From Rubritepida sp. (GTDB taxonomy: Bacteria > Pseudomonadota > Alphaproteobacteria > Acetobacterales > Acetobacteraceae): 7,849 nt of DNA. Location of the stretch: assembly GCA_014376425.1 (NCBI GenBank), contig JACMRO010000160.1, positions 1-7,849 of the forward strand. Reading direction: 5' to 3'. The notes beneath the pieces were generated by a model. It did not search any database. It worked only from the letters and a program-made list of their open reading frames with translations, and was not told the origin of the DNA. This document shows, in pieces, positions 1 to 5,419 of this stretch; position 1 is the first letter of the stretch, and each line of letters starts with the position of its first letter. The position numbers and the translations under genes are program-made.

Positions 1-348
1 CCCTGCGGCGACACCTATTTGCGACACCTGCTGCACGATGGTGAGAATTATGCCGTGGTGGCGCTGGTCTGGCGTGCCGGGCAGATGTCACCGGTGCATG
101 CGCACAAGACCTGGTGCGCCCTGGCCGTCCATCGCGGCATCCTGACCGAGCATTTCTACACTCCCGGCGCGCCCCCGCGCCTGGCCAGCGCGCGGCTGCG
201 CTTCCCGGGCGAGACCAGCCATGGGACCGCGGATCCCGACCAGATCCACCGCATCGCGAATTGCTGCACCGAGACGGCGATCTCCATTCATGTCTATGGC
301 ACCGCCTATGCGCGGTTCGGTCAGGACCTGAATCTCCTGCTTGCCTGA
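1..348 (+). CDS. Cysteine dioxygenase-like thiol dioxygenase, C-terminal part (5' end outside window)
   Basis: The frame is open from base 1 to the TGA at 346-348, giving 115 residues; the N-terminus lies upstream. Enzymes of this cupin family use non-haem Fe(II) and O2 to oxidise a thiol (cysteine or 3-mercaptopropionate) to a sulfinic acid in the cytoplasm. Counting from the first codon, the visible family pattern is a Y-x-R-H-L-L-H entry strand (residues 6-12), then W-x-x-G-Q-x-S-P-V-H-A-H with two probable iron-ligand histidines (33, 35). A third candidate histidine is in H-R-I-A-N near residue 78, and S-I-H-V-Y-G follows near the end. Arg8 sits where true cysteine dioxygenases carry the substrate-carboxylate arginine and mercaptopropionate dioxygenases usually have Gln. 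Cys39, in T-W-C, may match the cysteine that cross-links to the late tyrosine. An EamA transporter follows 30 bp downstream on the same strand. Family is confident; substrate is inference. Confidence 0.82.
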   Translation, partial: PCGDTYLRHLLHDGENYAVVALVWRAGQMSPVHAHKTWCALAVHRGILTEHFYTPGAPPRLASARLRFPGETSHGTADPDQIHRIANCCTETAISIHVYGTAYARFGQDLNLLLA

Positions 349-378
349 ACTGGCGCGGGCGGGCAGCGTTCGGTCGGT

Positions 379-1263
379 ATGAACCCGAAGATCCTGGCCG
401 GACTCGCCTTTGGCATCGGCGCGTCCATCATCTGGGGCGGGCATGCGGTGGTGGCCCGGCTGGCGCTGGCGGGGCAGGGGTTTCATCCGCTGGATCTGGC
501 GGCGTGCCGGTTCATTCCCGGCGGGCTGCTGCTGGGGCACCTGGCCTGGCGCGCCCGGGTAAGACTGCGTGAGGTCGGGCTGCTGAAGCTGCTGGTGCTG
601 ACCGCCTGTGGCGGCTTGGGCAACTTCCTGGTCTTCGTGGGTGCGCTGGTCTGGGCGCCGGCCAGCCATGGCGGCACCATCGCGCCGATGACCGCGCCGG
701 TGGCGGGCGCCCTGGCCGGCTGGCTGCTGCTGGCCGAGCAGCCGACCCGGGGGCGGCTGCTCGCGCTGGCGACCATGCTGGCCGGCGTGCTCTGCATCGG
801 CTGGGACGGCCTGGCGTCGGACGCTCCGGATGTGTGGAAGGGTGACCTGCTGCTGCTCTGCGCCGGCGCGTCCTGGGGGTTTTTTGGCGCCCTGCTGCGG
901 CGCTGGCAGGTGCCGGCGTTCCCCGCCGCCGGCGCGGTGGCGGTGATCTCGGGGCTGCTGGTCCTGCCGCTGTGGCTGGCCGGGCCGGCGGCACATTTCG
1001 TCATGCTGCCGTGGTCCTCGCAACTGTGGATGCTGGTGGCGCAGGGGTTGCTGCTGGGCGTGGCGGCGATGCTGATGTTCACCCGCAGCGTGGAGTTGCT
1101 GGGGCCCACCCGGGCGTCGACCCTGGCTGTGGTGGTGCCCATTACCGCCCTGCTGCTGGCCGCAGTCGTCCTGGGTGAGGCGTTGACGGCGCTGAAAGTG
1201 CTGGGTGCGGGGCTGGCGCTGGCGGGCATGCTGGGAGCGGTGCTGTTGACCGGGCGGCGCTGA
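379..1263 (+). CDS. DMT-superfamily transporter, EamA domains (RhaT/YdcZ-like permease)
   Basis: The protein has 294 residues, the normal size for a ten-helix drug/metabolite transporter with two EamA repeats (roughly residues 8-141 and 152-290). It lies in the inner membrane. Hydrophobic segments run almost continuously with short loops. The first repeat starts with a G-x-x-x-I-W-G-G-H-A-V-V-A-R stretch, and its last helix ends near W-D-G. The second repeat carries the family's conserved ending, with Pro in V-V-P-I-T-A and Gly-Glu in V-L-G-E-A-L before the final helix. ATG at 379 is chosen because the first helix begins directly after it and it lies 30 bp past the upstream stop; no strong Shine-Dalgarno sequence is visible. 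It may be cotranscribed with the thiol dioxygenase. Members export amino acids, thiols or other metabolites, and the substrate cannot be read from sequence. Confidence 0.9.
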   Translation: MNPKILAGLAFGIGASIIWGGHAVVARLALAGQGFHPLDLAACRFIPGGLLLGHLAWRARVRLREVGLLKLLVLTACGGLGNFLVFVGALVWAPASHGGTIAPMTAPVAGALAGWLLLAEQPTRGRLLALATMLAGVLCIGWDGLASDAPDVWKGDLLLLCAGASWGFFGALLRRWQVPAFPAAGAVAVISGLLVLPLWLAGPAAHFVMLPWSSQLWMLVAQGLLLGVAAMLMFTRSVELLGPTRASTLAVVVPITALLLAAVVLGEALTALKVLGAGLALAGMLGAVLLTGRR

Positions 1264-1301
1264 GCTTGCGGCGGCCCGGCCCCGGCGCCTAGTTTACGGC
1301 C

Positions 1302-1769
1302 ATGCGCCATCTGCTCCTGCTACCCGTGCTCATCATCCTGGCGAGCTGCGCGCCAAGCAGCCGGACAGTCTACGATCTGCCCAGTTATGCCATGGCCGGC
1401 GGCAGCGCCGGCGCCTGCATCGAGCAGTGCGACATCCAGCGCGTGCAGTGCAGGCAGGATGCCGAGGCCGCGACCGGCGCCTGCCGTTCGGCCGATGCCG
1501 CCATCGCGGCCGGCTTCAACGGCTGCCGGCCGGGCGCGCCTGGCTGCGTGGCCGCGCCCATCTGCCTGGCCGATTCGTCGCGCTGCACGGCGCAGTATGG
1601 CGGCTGCTACAACAGCTGTGGCGGCATGGTGCGCACCATCCGCACGCCCTACCTCAACCCCGACGCGATGCCGACCACGCCTTTCGTGGTGCCGCCGTTG
1701 CCTGGCGCCGGCAGCGCCGAGCGCGGCGGTCAACCGATCCGGCTGCGGCGCGCGCCCCAGCCCTACTGA
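1302..1769 (+). CDS. Small cysteine-rich lipoprotein of unknown function
   Basis: The protein has 155 residues. The N-terminus is a lipoprotein signal: Met-Arg-His, a run of Leu/Ile/Val, then lipobox L-A-S-C with the lipidated Cys at residue 16, so the mature protein should be anchored in the outer or inner membrane facing the periplasm. Ten more cysteines follow at residues 39, 43, 50, 61, 75, 82, 88, 95, 102 and 106. The cluster both opens and closes with a C-x3-C pair. An even number in an exported domain suggests up to five disulfides. The tail (about 107-155) is Pro/Arg-rich, without cysteine, and probably disordered. ATG 1302 is chosen because it gives the complete signal peptide. I do not recognise a named family. 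The gene lies 38 bp after the transporter and its last 7 bp overlap the stop of the convergent membrane-protein gene. Confidence 0.78.
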   Translation: MRHLLLLPVLIILASCAPSSRTVYDLPSYAMAGGSAGACIEQCDIQRVQCRQDAEAATGACRSADAAIAAGFNGCRPGAPGCVAAPICLADSSRCTAQYGGCYNSCGGMVRTIRTPYLNPDAMPTTPFVVPPLPGAGSAERGGQPIRLRRAPQPY

Positions 1770-2092
1770 CGGCTGAGCACCCAGCTGGCCGCGGCCAGCC
1801 CCGCCAGCGCCAGCCCCATCGACAGGCCGGGCCACCACGGTCGCGCGCCCGCCCGCAGCACCAGGACATTGGCTGCCAGCGACCCCACCGCGGCCGAAAC
1901 CGGCTGCCACCACGGATAGCGCACGAACCCCCAGGCCAGCAGCCCAAGCCAGACCGCGAAAGCACTGCGGCCCAACAGCCGGAAGGCACGATCGGCCTTC
2001 GGCTCGGACGGCCGCAGGCCCGGGGTGGTGCTGCGGTTTTCGATGAAGCCGGCGATGCCCAGCAGGACGAGTGCCACGAAGTAGAGGTTCAT
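1763..2092 (-). CDS. Small four-helix membrane protein, unknown function
   Basis: Starting at ATG 2092-2090 the product has 109 residues and four likely membrane helices, at about residues 3-18, 42-58, 63-80 and 88-106. A short polar, basic linker with N-R-S-T-T-P and K-A-D-R separates the first two. I know no catalytic motif or named family for it. The frame stays open upstream to 2311, but that extension only translates the tandem repeats at 2135-2448 into Arg/Ala-rich sequence. The internal ATG, directly before a clean hydrophobic helix, is therefore taken as the start. No convincing Shine-Dalgarno sequence precedes it. The stop TAG lies inside the last codons of the convergent lipoprotein gene. 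Its promoter must lie in the repeat-filled region shared with moxR. Confidence 0.68.
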   Translation of the reverse strand: MNLYFVALVLLGIAGFIENRSTTPGLRPSEPKADRAFRLLGRSAFAVWLGLLAWGFVRYPWWQPVSAAVGSLAANVLVLRAGARPWWPGLSMGLALAGLAAASWVLSRQ

Positions 2093-2134
2093 GCCCGCCG
2101 GGTGCCCGACACAGGCGCGTGACGCAAGGACCGC

Positions 2135-2448
2135 GCGCTTGCACGAGCCTCCGGGCGCTTGAGCGACCCAGTCACACGCGCTTGAGCGCTCTTCCCCGCG
2201 CGCCCACGCGGTCTTCCCCACGCGTCTGTGCGATCTTCTACGCGCTGGCGCGATCTCTGCCCCACGCGCCTGCGCCATCTCACCCCACGCGCTTGCGCGA
2301 TTTCTCCTCACGCGCCTGCGCTATCCTCCCCAAGCGCTTGCGCGATCTTCCCCACGCGCCTGCGCGATCTCTACCCCACACGCCTGCGCGCTTTCACCCC
2401 ACCCGCCTGCGCGCTTTCACCCCACGCGCTTGCGCGCGACGCAGCGCC
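2135..2448. repeat. Degenerate tandem array, about 14 units of 20-24 bp
   Basis: Reading the plus strand, the same unit recurs head to tail: a GC core CGCGCYTGCGCG, then a pyrimidine-rich linker close to ATCTYYMCCCCA. The clearest copies are 2241-2264, 2265-2287, 2288-2310, 2311-2333, 2334-2354, 2355-2378, 2379-2401 and 2402-2424, most 23 bp long. A last core at 2425-2448 loses the linker. Towards the left end (2135-2240) copies are more diverged, as in 2155-2176, 2177-2197, 2198-2220 and 2221-2240. The best core copies form an exact inverted repeat with 5-bp arms and a 2-bp centre. There are no unique spacers, so this is not a CRISPR. Unit lengths that are not all multiples of three argue against coding repeats. 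Function is unknown; protein-binding site array, structured leader and neutral minisatellite are all possible. Confidence 0.85.
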
Positions 2449-2454
2449 AGGGGA
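2449..2454 (+). promoter_or_regulatory. Probable ribosome binding site of the MoxR ATPase gene
   Basis: AGGGGA lies 10 bp before the ATG at 2465, immediately after the last repeat unit. It supports this ATG as the start, against in-frame starts further upstream inside the array (for example at 2228). Confidence 0.5.
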
Positions 2455-2464
2455 CATTCGGGTC

Positions 2465-3304
2465 ATGTTCAAGTCCAACCGCGAATACATCGCCACCCGT
2501 GATCTGGAAGTGGCCGTCAACGCCGCCGTGGCGCTCGGCCGCCCGCTGCTGGTGAAAGGCGAACCGGGCACCGGCAAGACGGTGCTGGCGCAGCAGGTCG
2601 CCCAGGCGCTGGGCGCGCCGCTGATCGAGTGGCACATCAAGAGCACGACGAAGGCGCAGCAGGGGCTCTACGAATACGATGCCGTCTCCCGGCTGCGCGA
2701 TGGCCAGCTGGGTGAGGCGCGGGTGCACGACATCGCCAACTACATCTCCCGCGGCAAGCTATGGGAGGCCTTCGCCGCCGAGGAACGCGTCGTGCTGCTG
2801 ATCGATGAGATCGACAAGGCCGACATCGAGTTTCCCAACGACCTGCTGCTCGAACTCGATCGCATGCAGTTCCACGTCTACGAAACCCGCGAGACGGTGG
2901 TGGCGAAGCTGCGCCCCGTCGTCATCATCACCAGCAACAACGAAAAAGAACTGCCCGACGCCTTCCTGCGCCGCTGCTTCTTCCACTTCATCCGCTTTCC
3001 GGAACGTGAGGTGATGGAGAGCATCGTCCAGGCCCACTACCCCGACATCCGCCGCGACCTGGCAAGCGAGGCGCTGAACGTCTTCTTCCGGATCCGCGAG
3101 GTGGATGAGCTGAAGAAGAAGCCAGCCACCTCCGAGTTGCTGGACTGGCTCAAGCTGCTGATGATCGAGGACATGCCGGTCGAGGCGTTGCGCTCGAACG
3201 ATGCCAGGGTCGCGATCCCGCCGCTGCATGGCGCGCTGCTGAAGAACGAGCAGGATGTGCATCTGTTCGAGCGGCTGGCGTTTCTCAACCGGGCGCGGCG
3301 CTGA
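2465..3304 (+). CDS. MoxR-family AAA+ ATPase
   Basis: The protein has 279 residues and is cytoplasmic. MoxR ATPases act as chaperone-like remodelling machines, usually with a VWA-domain partner, to mature or insert metal cofactors or assemble complexes. Visible motifs are Walker A G-E-P-G-T-G-K-T (32-39), Walker B L-L-I-D-E-I-D (111-117), sensor 1 in I-I-T-S-N-N (Asn158), and the conserved L-P-D-A-F-L-R-R-C segment with candidate arginine fingers at 169-170. The size matches short single-domain members. The frame is open upstream to 2228, but the extra 79 residues would be translated tandem repeat. ATG 2465, with AGGGGA upstream and M-F-K-S-N-R-E-Y-I directly before the domain, is the better start. 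The CoxE-like VWA gene at 4165 is the natural partner, although a minus-strand gene lies between. The exact client is not shown by the sequence. Confidence 0.93.
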   Translation: MFKSNREYIATRDLEVAVNAAVALGRPLLVKGEPGTGKTVLAQQVAQALGAPLIEWHIKSTTKAQQGLYEYDAVSRLRDGQLGEARVHDIANYISRGKLWEAFAAEERVVLLIDEIDKADIEFPNDLLLELDRMQFHVYETRETVVAKLRPVVIITSNNEKELPDAFLRRCFFHFIRFPEREVMESIVQAHYPDIRRDLASEALNVFFRIREVDELKKKPATSELLDWLKLLMIEDMPVEALRSNDARVAIPPLHGALLKNEQDVHLFERLAFLNRARR

Positions 3305-3318
3305 CGGGCGCCGAAGAA

Positions 3319-3333
3319 CCGGCCATCAGCCGG
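3319..3333. terminator. Weak hairpin between convergent genes
   Basis: CCGGC (3319-3323) and GCCGG (3329-3333) form a 5-bp GC stem with the loop CATCA, in the 49-bp gap between the moxR stop and the stop of the minus-strand lytic transglycosylase. No T-run follows on either strand. It could help terminate both transcripts but is too short to call as a canonical intrinsic terminator. Confidence 0.25.
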
Positions 3334-3353
3334 GGCGGAGCTGGTAGCGGCGA

Positions 3354-4070
3354 TTACGCCCGGCCGCGCCGGCAGCGCAGCAGTGGCGGCCCGCGCGTCG
3401 CCAGCCGCCCGGTCCGCGGCACCAGCACAGGGGTGAGTCCGGGCGCGCAGAGGCCGGGCAGCCGCAAGGCCATCGGCATACCGCCGGCCCAGGCCCGCCC
3501 CAGCCGCGCCAGGGCCACCCGCCTGGCATAGTCCTGCCCGCTAACGGGGTTGCCCGAATGGTAGCGCGCGATGGCGGCCGGCCATTCGCCATGCGTCGCG
3601 TATAACTGGCCCAGGAAGCGTGCGCCGTACCGGACGTTGGCCAGCGGGTCGAACGCTTCCTCCAGCGTCGGGAAGGCCGCGGGGTGGTGGCGCAGGTTGA
3701 TCTGCATGCAGCCGATATCGATCGACGCCACACCGCGCGCCTGCAATGCCGCCACCTCGGCCAGCGCGGTGGCGCGGTCGGGCGGATAGTGGCTTTCGCC
3801 GGCGGCGTTCCAGGCCCAAGGCCAGGGGCGCGGCGGGCCGCCCGCCGGGTCGGCCCGGCCGCTTTCCACCAGGGCGATGGAACCCAGCAGGCCGGGGGGC
3901 AGACCGGAGCGGGGTTCGACCTGAGCGATGGCGCGCCGGCAGGCCTCGGCATCGCTGGCCAGCGCCAGCGCGGGAGCGGGCTGCCAGCCGGGCGGCCCGG
4001 CTGCCTGGGCCGCCCCCATCAGCCAGGCAGCGCCGCACAGTCCCAGCCATGATCCGGCGCGCAGTGACAT
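3354..4070 (-). CDS. Secreted lytic transglycosylase, SLT domain
   Basis: From ATG 4070-4068 the product has 238 residues. It should be a periplasmic murein hydrolase that cuts the MurNAc-GlcNAc bond and leaves 1,6-anhydro-MurNAc ends. A signal peptide is evident: basic start, hydrophobic core at about 7-20, and likely cleavage after A-Q-A at 23. The domain has the expected order: catalytic Glu69 in A-L-V-E-S-G, then G-C-M-Q-I-N (120-125), N-V-R-Y-G-A (145-150) and A-I-A-R-Y-H-S-G (166-173). Between Glu69 and G-C-M-Q-I lies the longer Trp/Pro-containing insertion (around W-P-W-A-W-N, 83-88) that I associate with an alphaproteobacterial subgroup. A GTG one codon upstream (4073) is an alternative start. 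The C-terminal 50 residues are Arg/Pro-rich with no recognised domain. The gene sits between moxR and the VWA gene on the opposite strand and is divergent from the latter. Confidence 0.9.
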   Translation of the reverse strand: MSLRAGSWLGLCGAAWLMGAAQAAGPPGWQPAPALALASDAEACRRAIAQVEPRSGLPPGLLGSIALVESGRADPAGGPPRPWPWAWNAAGESHYPPDRATALAEVAALQARGVASIDIGCMQINLRHHPAAFPTLEEAFDPLANVRYGARFLGQLYATHGEWPAAIARYHSGNPVSGQDYARRVALARLGRAWAGGMPMALRLPGLCAPGLTPVLVPRTGRLATRGPPLLRCRRGRA

Positions 4071-4106
4071 CACCGCACCGCCCTACACGCGAAGCCACAG
4101 CGCGGC

Positions 4107-4118
4107 CACCGCGCGGTG
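4107..4118. promoter_or_regulatory. 12-bp perfect palindrome in a divergent promoter region
   Basis: CACCGCGCGGTG reads identically on both strands. It lies in the 94-bp gap between the divergent starts of the lytic transglycosylase (4070) and the VWA gene (4165), where an operator for either gene would sit. In DNA this GC-rich such palindromes also arise by chance, and I see no second copy nearby. Confidence 0.3.
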
Positions 4119-4164
4119 CGGCCCGCTGTCCATCGCGCCGGCCACGGTGCTAGCCTCCGATCTC

Positions 4165-5343
4165 ATGTTCGCCCCCTTCATCCTCGAACTGCGCCGCCAG
4201 GGCGTGCCCACCAGCCTGACCGAATGGCTGTCACTGCTGGGCGCGATGCGCGCGGGCGTGGCGGCTCACTCGGTGGAGGATTTCTACTTCCTGGCCCGCG
4301 CCGCGCTGGTGAAGGATGAGCGTCACCTCGACCGGTTCGACCGCGTCTTCGCCCAGATCTTCAAGGGGCTGGAGCCGCCGGCCGGCGAGGAGATCCCTCT
4401 GCTGCCCGAGGAATGGCTTCGCAAACTCGCGGAGAAAAATCTGACGCCGGAGGAGATGGCGCAAATCGAGGCGATGGGTGGTTTCGACAAGCTGATGGAG
4501 ACCCTGCGGGCGCGCCTGGCAGAACAGCAGGGCCGGCACCAGGGCGGCTCCAAATGGATCGGCACGGCCGGCACCTCGCCCTTCGGCGCGTATGGCTATA
4601 ACCCGCAGGGCGTGCGCATCGGCCAGGATGAAAGCCGCCACCGCCGCGCCACCAAGGTGTGGGACAAGCGCGAATTCCGCGACCTGGCTGACGATGTGGC
4701 ACTCGGCACCCGCAACATGAAGCTGGCCCTGCGCCGCCTGCGCCGCTTCGCCCGACAGGGCGAGGCCACCGAGCTCGACCTCCACGGCACCATCCGCGGC
4801 ACCGCGGCGAAGGGCGGCCTGCTCGACATCCGGATGGTTCCGGAGCGGCGCAACGCCATCAAGCTGCTGCTGCTGCTCGACATCGGTGGCAGCATGGACG
4901 ACCACATCCGCCAGTCAGAGGAGCTGTTCACCGCGGCGCGGGCGGAGTTCAAGCACCTTCGGCACTTCTATTTCCACAACTGCGTCTACGAACGGGTGTG
5001 GACCACCAACCAGCGGCGCCAGGCGAACATGCTGGCCACGCCCGACCTGCTGCGCACCTACGGCCCTGACTACAAGCTTATCTTCGTGGGGGACGCGGCG
5101 ATGAGCCCCTATGAGGTCATCCAGCCCGGCGGCAGCGTCGAGCACTGGAACGAGGAGCCGGGCCGGGTCTGGCTGCAGCGGCTGCGGGCGCATTTCCGGC
5201 GCTCCGCCTGGCTCAACCCGACGCCCGAGGCGCATTGGAAGCATACCGGCAGCATCGGCATGATCCGCGAGGCGATGGAGGGGGCGATGTATCCGCTGAC
5301 ACTGGCGGGGCTGGATGCCATGGCGCGGGGGCTGGTGCGGTAG
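4165..5343 (+). CDS. VWA-domain protein, CoxE-like, partner of MoxR ATPase
   Basis: The protein has 392 residues, with no signal peptide or membrane segment, so it is probably cytoplasmic. The N-terminal half (about 1-150) starts with M-F-A-P-F-I-L-E-L-R-R and contains a charged helical region with L-T-P-E-E-M. The middle has a W-D-K-R-E-F-R-D-L stretch. The VWA domain begins at about 230, with the metal-site signature D-I-G-G-S-M-D at 239-245, where Gly replaces the usual middle Ser. A second acidic site is in F-V-G-D-A-A-M-S (Asp310). This architecture is that of CoxE-like proteins, which work with MoxR ATPases as co-chaperones or maturation factors. ATG 4165 is chosen because the family start follows it and upstream codons run antisense into the transglycosylase. 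No strong Shine-Dalgarno sequence is visible. The client complex is unknown. Confidence 0.9.
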   Translation: MFAPFILELRRQGVPTSLTEWLSLLGAMRAGVAAHSVEDFYFLARAALVKDERHLDRFDRVFAQIFKGLEPPAGEEIPLLPEEWLRKLAEKNLTPEEMAQIEAMGGFDKLMETLRARLAEQQGRHQGGSKWIGTAGTSPFGAYGYNPQGVRIGQDESRHRRATKVWDKREFRDLADDVALGTRNMKLALRRLRRFARQGEATELDLHGTIRGTAAKGGLLDIRMVPERRNAIKLLLLLDIGGSMDDHIRQSEELFTAARAEFKHLRHFYFHNCVYERVWTTNQRRQANMLATPDLLRTYGPDYKLIFVGDAAMSPYEVIQPGGSVEHWNEEPGRVWLQRLRAHFRRSAWLNPTPEAHWKHTGSIGMIREAMEGAMYPLTLAGLDAMARGLVR

Positions 5344-5356
5344 GCGGAGGTCCGCC
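5343..5356. terminator. Short hairpin directly after the VWA stop codon
   Basis: GGCGGA (5343-5348) and TCCGCC (5351-5356) are exact inverted repeats with a 2-bp centre, in practice a 5-bp stem with a 4-base loop, starting at the last base of the stop codon. No T-run follows. It is a possible weak or assisted terminator for the VWA gene, before the convergent pssA. Confidence 0.25.
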
Positions 5357-5374
5357 CACGCCCCGCCATCCTGC

Positions 5375-5419
5375 AAGTCGGAAAGCGGCGTTGATTCGCG
5401 ATGCGGTCCGGCCCGACTT
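5375..5419. repeat. 7-bp inverted repeat at the pssA end
   Basis: AAGTCGG (5375-5381) and CCGACTT (5413-5419) are exact inverted copies 31 bp apart. They lie in the convergent gap, and the second arm runs into the pssA stop codon. They could close a larger stem-loop in either transcript. With this loop length and no conserved neighbour it may be chance. Confidence 0.25.

Larger units (their letters stand above)
2093..2464. other. Divergent intergenic region, 372 bp, mostly tandem repeats
   Basis: This gene-free stretch separates the start of the small membrane protein (minus) from the start of the MoxR ATPase (plus). About 2135-2448 is a degenerate tandem array, described separately. The 40 bp next to the membrane-protein gene and the 16 bp next to moxR are unique sequence. 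Several frames stay open across it on both strands, but their translations are low-complexity (recurrent P-T-R-L-R, A-C-A-I, H-A-P-A) and drift in frame with repeat length, so I do not consider them genes. Promoters for both flanking genes should lie here; I cannot see a clear -35/-10 pair. Confidence 0.8.

Noticed and set aside
1264..1301. Terminator between the transporter and the lipoprotein
   Set aside because: The 38-bp gap is GC-rich, but I found no adequate stem followed by a T-run, so read-through is as likely.
88..1310. Long minus-strand open frames opposite the dioxygenase and transporter genes (up to 311 codons)
   Set aside because: They lie antisense to clear family members. Their translations are Arg/Pro/Gln/Ala-rich without domains, as expected for antisense frames in very GC-rich DNA.
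1320..2144. 274-codon minus-strand frame across the lipoprotein and the small membrane protein
   Set aside because: It conflicts with the lipoprotein, which has a clear lipobox, and with the hydrophobic frame at 1763-2092. The product is low-complexity Arg/Ala/Gly sequence.
2135..2448. CRISPR array
   Set aside because: Units follow each other directly with no unique spacers, are only 20-24 bp and degenerate, and no cas gene is nearby.
2228..2464. N-terminal extension of the MoxR ATPase frame
   Set aside because: The extra 79 residues are repeat-derived Pro/Arg/Ala sequence. AGGGGA before ATG 2465 and the normal family N-terminus support the shorter protein.
2071..2502. 143-codon plus-strand frame through the repeat array
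   Set aside because: It is a translation of the tandem repeats that runs out of frame into moxR. It has no start signal, and unit length varies by 1-4 bp, so no protein repeat is maintained.
3684..4164. Plus-strand frames opposite the lytic transglycosylase, including an upstream extension of the VWA gene from 3928
   Set aside because: The minus-strand gene has a signal peptide and all SLT motifs. The extension is Ala/Arg-rich antisense sequence, and the VWA family start fits ATG 4165.
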